Source: Caldilineaceae bacterium (GTDB taxonomy: Bacteria; Chloroflexota; Anaerolineae; Caldilineales; Caldilineaceae). From it: a DNA stretch of 64,000 nt. Position 1 is the stretch's first letter. Each line of letters starts with the position of its first letter. Location: contig JACKBC010000018.1 in assembly GCA_020634755.1 (NCBI GenBank), positions 54,587 through 118,586 of the forward strand, read 5' to 3'. The translations under genes and the position numbers were made by a program. The notes below the pieces were generated by a model. It searched no databases. It had not been told where the DNA came from and saw nothing but the letters and a program-made list of their open reading frames with translations. Positions 43,183 to 49,891 of this stretch are shown one piece after another.

Positions 43183-43759
43183 AACATTACCTCATGTTTA
43201 ATATTGTTCGCCATTCAGCATTTGAATTATACCATAGCTTATGCATAAACACAGGGAATGATTTCGCCTGGGATGTGTCTCAGAATTGGAAGTGGCTCCC
43301 ATATACGAGATGAAAATCATGCCAATTGGGTAGCTTGAAACGGGGGTGAATGCTGTAGTATAATGCGAATACGTTATCGATAGAGGCATGCATCAGGCAT
43401 GACCGCTATAAAGGCGTCCCTGCTCGTTGTAAATTAGCCCCAAAGTTACTTCATCGTTGCCTGTGGGCTGAGGGCTGTATGTGGGGCTGAATATTTTCGT
43501 ACTCAGTAAGGGTTCGTGCGTTCGTTGCTGCCCATGCTGAATGATGTAAAGCAGGCGGCGCCAGTGGAGACAGCGAACGTCGATGAGAAGGGCGTTACTA
43601 AAAATAACCGATTTTGTTGTGGAATTCACGTGAAGAACGATGCAGGGAATGTTGAAGCGACGGCAGTGCAGTAAATTTTACTCTGAAAAAACTTTTCCCG
43701 CGAATAACGTGGGTTATTCGCGGGAACTTTTGGGACCGGTTTGGGCATCTTAGAAAATA
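43183..43759. other. gap with hairpin, no convincing gene
   Basis: A 78-codon minus frame (43393-43629) has no domain or good start. A strong hairpin (43696-43708 with 43713-43725, loop GTGG) lies 35 bp before the HEPN-like gene; it has T-rich flanks on both sides and could terminate or shield transcription. No VapC-like sequence was found. Confidence 0.5.
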
Positions 43760-44431
43760 ATGCCTAATAATGTTGATAAGGAAAAGTTAGTAAGAAGAAT
43801 AGATGAGATAATTACGATAGGCAGCAATACCTATCAAACTAGGCATGAGATTCTTCGGCGAGACTATGTTGACATAAAATCAATGCATGAGTTCAGATCA
43901 TCCTCACTCTCATTTATTGAGAGAGTCTTCGGAAGGGACTCCTCTTACTTCGAATCATTTCGTGAAAGTACTCGCGATGGCACTTTACAAGACCTTGATT
44001 CTGGAATGGGTATATTGAATGCTATTCGTTCCGAAATAGAAGGTGACTGGTTATGTACAGTAAAGGGCGTAATAACAGCAGAGGTGTTCGCTGATTTTGT
44101 CGAGATGGCAGAACACCTTCTTGATGCAGGATATCAAGATCCTGCGGCAGTAATGTGCGGCGGTGTTTTAGAGGAGCATTTGAGGCAGCTTTGCATTAAG
44201 AATGGGATAGAGGTTGTAAAAGGTGATAAAAAGGTACCTCATAAGGCAGATACCCTGAATGCGGAGCTGGCAAAAAACGAAGTGTATTCAAAGTTGGATC
44301 AGAAATCTGTAACTGCGTGGCTGGACCTTCGAAATAAGGCAGCGCATGGACATTATGGTGAATATACGGAAGACCAAGTAAGAAACATGCTGAATGCAGT
44401 TACAGAGTTTATGGCACGCGTCGCTATATAG
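43760..44431 (+). CDS. HEPN-like domain protein, possible abortive-infection-type RNase
   Basis: 223 residues. The N-terminal ~100 are unrecognised. The C-terminal part (VMCGGVLEEHLRQLCIKNGI, then LDLRNKAAHGHYGEYTEDQV) looks like a helical HEPN/Abi-C-type fold; RNKAAH matches the R-X4-H motif of HEPN ribonucleases. Codon use is AT-rich compared with flanking genes (many AAA, GAA, ATA, AGA), which suggests recent transfer. It lies beside an antitoxin relic in the only accessory-looking stretch near here. No partner such as an MNT nucleotidyltransferase is adjacent. Function is inferred from one motif and context. Confidence 0.55.
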   Translation: MPNNVDKEKLVRRIDEIITIGSNTYQTRHEILRRDYVDIKSMHEFRSSSLSFIERVFGRDSSYFESFRESTRDGTLQDLDSGMGILNAIRSEIEGDWLCTVKGVITAEVFADFVEMAEHLLDAGYQDPAAVMCGGVLEEHLRQLCIKNGIEVVKGDKKVPHKADTLNAELAKNEVYSKLDQKSVTAWLDLRNKAAHGHYGEYTEDQVRNMLNAVTEFMARVAI

Positions 44432-44578
44432 TTTCTGACCGCATATTCATCTTTCAAGAATGGGTCCGCTTGGTACTTTTTCTAATTTGTTATCAATTGT
44501 TGTTGCCCGGTGTGGCGGATTATACGCGGGTGGTTTGCGAATCACCCATTTTTGCGGGTATATGAGGACGAAGTAGCT

Positions 44579-44619
44579 GAAACCGCTTGGCCCGTGACTT
44601 ACACGGGCCAAGCGGTTTC
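44579..44619. terminator. 18-bp perfect hairpin between convergent genes
   Basis: GAAACCGCTTGGCCCGTG (44579-44596) and its exact inverse (44602-44619), loop ACTTA. It lies between the ends of the HEPN-like gene and purH. There is no clear U tract on either side, but the stem is strong. Confidence 0.6.
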
Positions 44620-44750
44620 GCGTATTATACAGATAGGGCAAAGTCGATATGCAAGCGGCTTTTTGCTATGCCGTTTGGACCGCTCACAACTCAATTTACC
44701 ATCCAGAACGGCACGCATACTCTAAAAAACTGCTCAATTTCCCGCTCCCT

Positions 44751-46292
44751 CTAATGCCGGAAGTGCCGCGTCCCCGTAAAGACCATCACCAGCCCCATCT
44801 TATCCACCGCCGCGATCACCTCATCATCGCGCAGGGAGCCGCCGGGCTGCACCACGGCGGCAATGCCGTGCGCCGCCGCCGCTTCGATGCCGTCGGCAAA
44901 GGGGAAGAAGGCATCCGACGCCATGACGGCGCCTTGGGCGCGTTCGCCCGCTTTGTGGCCGGCCACCATGACCGAATCGACGCGGCTCATCTGGCCGGCG
45001 CCCACGCCGATGGTGGCTTCATCTTGCACGTACACAATGGCGTTGCTCTTGACGTGGCGCGCCACCCGCCAGGCAAAGGCCAGATCGGCCAGTTGCGCCG
45101 GCGTGGGTTGGCGCTGGCTGGCCACGCGCCAAGTTAACGGGTCCATGTCCGCTTGGCTGCGGTCCACTTCCTGCACCAGCACGCCGCCATAGATGGAGCG
45201 CACGCTCAGCGGATGATCCACCACGGGCCGCGCCAGCAGAATGCGCAGATTCTTTTTCTTGCGCAAAAGGGCCAGCGCCTCCTCATCATAGGCCGGGGCG
45301 GCAATAATCTCCACAAAAAGGCCGCTCATGCTTTTAGCCGTGGCCGCGTCCAGCGGGCGATTGACCGAGATGACGCTGCCAAAGGCGCTGACTGGGTCCG
45401 AGGCCAGCGCTTTTTCATAGGCGGCTTCCAGCGTGGTGGCGCTGGCCAGACCACAGGGATTGCCGTGCTTGATAATGGAGACGGTGGGCTGCGAGAAGTC
45501 CTGGGCGCTGCTCCAGCTGCCGTCTAGATCCAGCCAGTTGTTGTAGCTCATCTCTTTGCCGTGCAGCTGCTCAAAGGCGGCGCCTTCGCCGCTATAGGCA
45601 TAGAGCCCGCCCTGCTGGTGCGGATTTTCGCCATAGCGATTGAGCTGAAACTGGGTGAGCGAGAGGTTGATCTGTTGCGGCAGCGTTGATTCATCATCAG
45701 CCGACTCGCCGGTGATCTGCGCCGCCAGATAGCTGGAGATGGCGCTATCATACGCCGCCGTGTGCTGAAACGCCTTGAGCGCCAGCTGCATGCGCAGCGC
45801 ATCATCAACGCCGCCGTTGGCGACGGCAGCGGCCACAGCGTCATAATCCGCCGGGTCACAGATCACGGTGACCGATTCGTGATTTTTGGCGGCGGCGCGC
45901 AGCAGGGCTACGCCGCCAATGTCGATCTGCTCAACGGCTACGGCCAAAGTCACATTGGGCCGGGCCACCGTCTGTTGGAAGGGGTAGAGATTGACCACCA
46001 CCAGATCGATGGGAGCCAGGTTGTGCGCGGCCAGTTCATCCAAGTGTTCGCTGGTGCGTCGAGCCAAAATGCCGCCGTGCACGGCCGGGTGCAGCGTCTT
46101 AACGCGACCGTCCAGGATTTCAGGGAAGCCGGTCAGATCTTCGACCGCGGCGACCGGCAGCTCGGCAGCCGCTAGTTGACGAGCCGTGCCGCCGCTGGCA
46201 ATGAGCTGGACACCGGCATCGTGCAGACGGCGGGCAAAATCGACGAGCCCGGCTTTGTCGGAAACAGAAAGCAACGCGCGTGGGATTGACAT
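44751..46292 (-). CDS. purH: bifunctional AICAR transformylase/IMP cyclohydrolase
   Basis: 513 residues from MSIPRALLSVSDKAGLVDFA, preceded by AAGGAGAATTCT. IMP cyclohydrolase domain: IASGGTARQLAAAELPVAAV, DGRVKTLHPAVHGGILARRT and VVNLYPFQQTV. AICARFT domain: LRYGENPHQ-type RYGENPHQQGGLYAYSGEG, IKHGNPCGLASATTLEAAYE and SDAFFPFADGIEAAA. It performs the last two steps of de novo IMP synthesis. A ZTP riboswitch with terminator precedes it, so the gene should be switched on when ZMP/ZTP accumulates, that is when 10-formyl-tetrahydrofolate is short. Confidence 0.97.
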   Translation of the reverse strand: MSIPRALLSVSDKAGLVDFARRLHDAGVQLIASGGTARQLAAAELPVAAVEDLTGFPEILDGRVKTLHPAVHGGILARRTSEHLDELAAHNLAPIDLVVVNLYPFQQTVARPNVTLAVAVEQIDIGGVALLRAAAKNHESVTVICDPADYDAVAAAVANGGVDDALRMQLALKAFQHTAAYDSAISSYLAAQITGESADDESTLPQQINLSLTQFQLNRYGENPHQQGGLYAYSGEGAAFEQLHGKEMSYNNWLDLDGSWSSAQDFSQPTVSIIKHGNPCGLASATTLEAAYEKALASDPVSAFGSVISVNRPLDAATAKSMSGLFVEIIAAPAYDEEALALLRKKKNLRILLARPVVDHPLSVRSIYGGVLVQEVDRSQADMDPLTWRVASQRQPTPAQLADLAFAWRVARHVKSNAIVYVQDEATIGVGAGQMSRVDSVMVAGHKAGERAQGAVMASDAFFPFADGIEAAAAHGIAAVVQPGGSLRDDEVIAAVDKMGLVMVFTGTRHFRH

Positions 46293-46328
46293 AGAATTCT
46301 CCTTATACAGATGAAAACCAAACCAATT

Positions 46329-46468
46329 AAAAAAGGCAGTCAGCCACAAAAATTGTGTTTGACTGCCCAGCCCAGGCGAACGACTGTAGAGTTTGCCGAG
46401 CACGCCTTCCCTGTGGTTTGCCTCCACGCCGGTGAAAATGTCCCATGCCGGTTCGCCAGTTGACGTGC
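46329..46468 (-). ncRNA. ZTP (pfl) riboswitch with intrinsic terminator, purH leader
   Basis: On the minus strand, aptamer 46468-46370: GCACG...CGTGC closes the first domain, which contains CAACTGGCGAACCGGCATGG and the hairpin GTGG-AGGCAAA-CCAC followed by AGGGAAG; the second part carries TCGCCTGGGC, matching the CCGCCUGGGC consensus. Directly after it, GGCAGTC (46361-46367) pairs with GACTGCC (46335-46341), with CACAA/TTGTG inside, and runs into six U: a terminator. The purH start is 37 bp further. Known ZTP switches turn such genes on by blocking termination. Confidence 0.87.
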
Positions 46469-46688
46469 TTTTTATTTACTTATTTACATTGGCGATCACA
46501 CGCCGGCGATTACACGCTGCTCTAAATGAAAACCACAGCCGCAGCGTAGCGGCCCAAAAATATCGCCAAACTGACTACCATTATACCAGGGCCACCTTTT
46601 ACATAGAAATCCCAACCGTTTTGGAACAGCACCGCCGAGCAAGTATAATCAACATAACTATCGACCCCAACCAGAGGAGCCTACCAGT
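46469..46688. other. divergent leader region between purH and the heparinase-like gene
   Basis: Should contain both promoters. TGCTCTAAATGAAAACCACAG at about 46509-46530 is a family C fragment. No gene is visible; a plus frame at 46393-46884 overlaps the riboswitch and is rejected. Confidence 0.4.
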
Positions 46689-48626
46689 ATGCTTGCCCAA
46701 CATTTTCCGCTGCCCCAGCTACACACCATGCTCGTTCCGCGTACAGAATGGCAGCCCTATCCCACCATTCACGAGCGTGCGCCCTGGCAGACGTTGCCCC
46801 TTGCCCTGCGACAATCCTACCTGGCGCGGGCCGAAGCGCTGGTGGGCGCTGCATGGCCCAGTCTGCCGGCCACGCTCTTTTTAGAGTTTGCGCGCAACGG
46901 CAACCGACGCAACTATGAGATCCCCCATTTTGAACGGCGCGGCATGCTGGGCACGCTGGTCATTGCTGAGTGCATTGAGGACCAGGGGCGCTTTGTGGAT
47001 GATATTGTCAACGGCATTTGGGCCATCTGTGAAGAAAGCTTTTGGGGCGTGCCGGCGCACATTGGCCGTCAAACCGCCGGCAAAGGATTGCCGGATACGC
47101 GCGAAGTGGTGGTCGATCTCTTTGCTGCGGAAACCGGGGCGCTGCTGGCTTGGAGCAGCTATTTGCTGGGCGAGCGGCTGGATACGGTCTGGCCGCTGCT
47201 GCGCGACCGCATCCAGCGCGAGGTCAATGTGCGCATTCTCACGCCCTGTTTAGAGCGAGACGATCACAGCTGGATGGGCTTTCACAACACGGGCCGCCGC
47301 GTCAACAACTGGAACCCGTGGATCTGCTCAAACTGGTTGGCCTGCACGCTGTTGCTCGAAGAAGATGAAGCGCGACGGCAGGCAAGCGTCTTTAAAATCA
47401 TGCGCACGGTGGACAATTTTGTGGACCCCTATCCGCTGGACGGCGGCTGCGACGAAGGCCCCAGCTACTGGGGGCGCGCCGGGGCGTCGCTGCTGGACAA
47501 TTTGGAGCTGCTCTATAGCGCCACCGATGGCCAGCTCCAGGTGTACGATGAACCGCTGATTCAGGAAATTGGCCGCTTTATCTATCGGGTGCAGATCGAG
47601 GGGGATTACTATATCAATTTTGCCGACGCCCCCGCCCTGGTCTACCCGGACGCCATGCTGGTTTACCGCTACGGTTTGCGCATTGGCGATCCGCAAATGA
47701 TGGCCCACGGGCTGTGGCTGGCCGAGCGCCAAGACGTACAGAGCGGCGGCACCGATGAAGCGGCCGAACAGAAGTCTGGCGCCATGAAACGACGCCACGT
47801 CCCCACCAGCGTGGGCCGTCTGCTGCCGGCGCTCTTTACGCTGCATACCTTGCCCACCATGCCGGCCCACGCTCCGCTGCCCAGAGACGTGTGGCTCAAT
47901 GAGATCCAGGTCATGGTGGCGCGCGATGAGGCCGGTTCCGCCCGCGGGCTTTTTGTGGCGGCCAAAGGGGGACACAACGAGGAAAGCCACAATCACAACG
48001 ACATCGGCAACTTTGTGATCTATGTTGATGGCAAACCGGTGATTGTGGACGCCGGCGTGGAAACCTATACGGCCAAAACCTTTAGCGCGCAGCGCTACGA
48101 CATTTGGACCATGCAGTCGGCCTATCACAGCCTGCTACCCACGGTGGACGGCGTACAGCAGCTGCCCGGCGCCGATTACAAGGCCACCAATGTGGCTTAC
48201 AACGCCACCGATGCGCAGGCGCAGCTATCGCTTAACATGGCCACAGCCTATCCACCGGCGGCGCAGATCCAAAGTTGGCAGCGCGCCATTACGCTCCGGC
48301 GTGGCCAGTTCGTGCAGATAGATGATGATTATGCGTTGGCGCAACCGGTGAGTGACATCACGCTAAGCATTGTGACACCGTGCGCCGTGGATGTAAGCCA
48401 GCCCGGGGTGCTTCACTTCAACGCGCGCGCCATCCTGGGCGACCGCGTTTCCGGGCACGGGCAGCTCCACTATAATGCCGACGTTTTTAGCGTAGCCACC
48501 GAACAGATTGCCATTACCGACGAGCGGCTGGGCGGCACTTGGGGCGATTCGCTGCTGCGCGTAATGTTGCGGGCTGTCAAGCCAACACCGCTTGGTCATT
48601 GGAGCTTTCGGTTTACAAGGGGTTAG
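46689..48626 (+). CDS. heparinase II/III-like polysaccharide lyase family protein
   Basis: 645 residues. An N-terminal alpha-toroid (RNGNRRNYEIPHFERRGMLG, VNNWNPWICSNWLACTLLLE, DEGPSYWGRAGASLLD) is followed by the heparinase II/III beta-sandwich (AAKGGHNEESHNHNDIGNFV, PVIVDAGVETYTAKTFSAQR). The HNHNDIGNF motif carries the conserved His/Asn. Characterised relatives cleave uronic-acid polysaccharides by beta-elimination. No signal peptide is visible, so an intracellular oligosaccharide lyase is more likely. AGAGGAG precedes the start. It fits the uronate-handling genes at 53-60 kb but is not in the same unit. Confidence 0.85.
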   Translation: MLAQHFPLPQLHTMLVPRTEWQPYPTIHERAPWQTLPLALRQSYLARAEALVGAAWPSLPATLFLEFARNGNRRNYEIPHFERRGMLGTLVIAECIEDQGRFVDDIVNGIWAICEESFWGVPAHIGRQTAGKGLPDTREVVVDLFAAETGALLAWSSYLLGERLDTVWPLLRDRIQREVNVRILTPCLERDDHSWMGFHNTGRRVNNWNPWICSNWLACTLLLEEDEARRQASVFKIMRTVDNFVDPYPLDGGCDEGPSYWGRAGASLLDNLELLYSATDGQLQVYDEPLIQEIGRFIYRVQIEGDYYINFADAPALVYPDAMLVYRYGLRIGDPQMMAHGLWLAERQDVQSGGTDEAAEQKSGAMKRRHVPTSVGRLLPALFTLHTLPTMPAHAPLPRDVWLNEIQVMVARDEAGSARGLFVAAKGGHNEESHNHNDIGNFVIYVDGKPVIVDAGVETYTAKTFSAQRYDIWTMQSAYHSLLPTVDGVQQLPGADYKATNVAYNATDAQAQLSLNMATAYPPAAQIQSWQRAITLRRGQFVQIDDDYALAQPVSDITLSIVTPCAVDVSQPGVLHFNARAILGDRVSGHGQLHYNADVFSVATEQIAITDERLGGTWGDSLLRVMLRAVKPTPLGHWSFRFTRG

Positions 48627-48701
48627 AGCGATTGTGATCGGCCTATGGCAACGCGGTAGCGGTGCGATTTAGGCCTTGGTCGCAATGGGGAAAATACGTG
48701 T

Positions 48702-49202
48702 ATGGGACGTAAATCACAACATCGTTTTCACGGTGGAACAGACCGCTTTGACGTGGTGGCCGACTTTGTGGCCGACTATTTTGGCAACAGCATTCAATAT
48801 ATTGCCGACGTTGCCGGCGGCCAAGGCATGCTGTCGCGCATACTCAACAAAAAATATAATTACGAGAGCGAAGTGATTGACCCGCGTGAACACGGTCTGC
48901 GCGGCGTACCGCGGCAGACGGCCGAATATGATGCCCACATGGCGGGCTTTTACGATTTGATCATCGGTCTACACCCAGACGAGGCCACGCGACCGGTGGC
49001 CGAATCTGCCCTTATTCGTCCAGTGCTGGTGGTGCCGTGCTGCAACTTCTGGGCTGCTGAAAAATTGGGCCGGGATGAATTGGTCAACGCCATTGCAGAT
49101 TACTACGATCAACATGACGTTGATTATGAACGCATCACCCTGTCTTTTAAAGGCCCCAAGAACATAGGGCTGCTTTCATACCCGCCATCACCGCCCGCCT
49201 AG
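48702..49202 (+). CDS. SAM-methyltransferase-fold-like protein
   Basis: 166 residues. DRFDVVADFVADYFGNSIQY, then IADVAGGQGMLSRILNKKYN and ESEVIDPREHGLRGVPRQ look like a Rossmann methyltransferase core with a glycine-rich motif I (DVAGGQG) and acidic motif II (VIDPR). VVPCCNFWAAEKLGRDEL follows. I do not recognise the precise family or substrate. It starts 76 bp after the heparinase-like gene and may be cotranscribed. Confidence 0.65.
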   Translation: MGRKSQHRFHGGTDRFDVVADFVADYFGNSIQYIADVAGGQGMLSRILNKKYNYESEVIDPREHGLRGVPRQTAEYDAHMAGFYDLIIGLHPDEATRPVAESALIRPVLVVPCCNFWAAEKLGRDELVNAIADYYDQHDVDYERITLSFKGPKNIGLLSYPPSPPA

Positions 49203-49274
49203 GGCGAATCACCTAAACGCCCGCGTCATTATCAACACGAAGCTGAAGATGCCGGTTGCGAAGTATTTACCCAT

Positions 49275-49850
49275 CTATCGCGCGGCCAAAAACGCTAAAA
49301 CTCTTTGCAACAAGAGCGCCGATGCCTCTGCATCGTACGAAGGAAGCGAGCTGTCAGCAAAATAGTGTTGGTCGCCGGGATAAAGAAAAAGTTCCCCCTG
49401 CTCAGCTTGCGCAATGAGCGCCCGGGCGGCCTCAATATCACCCTCGCCCACAAAAAATGGATCGGCATCCATCCCATGCACCTGTACCGGCACGTCCTTG
49501 GGCCAAGACGGTCCAAATTCCGCAACCGGTACACAGGAATAGAAGAAAAGCGCGCCGCGCGCGCCAGGCCGGGTTTGGGCCAACATCTGCGCGGGAACCA
49601 CGCCTAGAGAGAAGCCAGCATAGACCAGATCGGCGGGAAGCCCTTCCGCTGCACGCGCCCCGCGTTCCATGATCTCACCAAACCCCAGCTGGTGGACAAA
49701 TTGCATGCCTTGCTCCAGATCATCAAATGTGCGACCTTCAAAGAGATCGGGAACGTGCACCGTGTGTCCTGCCTGACGTAGCTCTTCGGCAAAAGCCTCC
49801 ACACCTGGGGTCAGCCCCTGCGCATGGTGGAACAATAAAATTTCTGCCAT
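49275..49850 (-). CDS. dienelactone hydrolase-family alpha/beta hydrolase
   Basis: 191 residues from MAEILLFHHAQGLTPGV, with AAGGAA eight bases upstream. The nucleophile elbow is AGFSLGVVPAQ: Ser where true dienelactone hydrolases have Cys. The acid is in HGMDADPFF and the His in YPGDQHYFADSSLPSYD, all in DLH-family positions. Many such proteins have unknown substrates. It is unlinked to its neighbours by direction or spacing, with the DUF2079 gene ending 42 bp upstream on the same strand. Confidence 0.88.
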   Translation of the reverse strand: MAEILLFHHAQGLTPGVEAFAEELRQAGHTVHVPDLFEGRTFDDLEQGMQFVHQLGFGEIMERGARAAEGLPADLVYAGFSLGVVPAQMLAQTRPGARGALFFYSCVPVAEFGPSWPKDVPVQVHGMDADPFFVGEGDIEAARALIAQAEQGELFLYPGDQHYFADSSLPSYDAEASALLLQRVLAFLAAR

Positions 49851-49891
49851 TTTCAAATTTCCTTTTTGAATTTGTTACAAGTCTGCAATAG

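Noticed and set aside
43393..43629. 78-codon minus-strand frame near the antitoxin, considered as a toxin
   Set aside because: No PIN-domain or other toxin motif, on the wrong side of the antitoxin for a VapBC operon.
44447..44641. 64-codon minus-strand frame downstream of the HEPN-like gene
   Set aside because: It is made largely of the 18-bp hairpin and flanking AT-rich DNA; no start signal.
46393..46884. 163-codon plus-strand open frame upstream of the heparinase-like gene
   Set aside because: It overlaps the ZTP riboswitch on the other strand and the start of the real gene in another frame.
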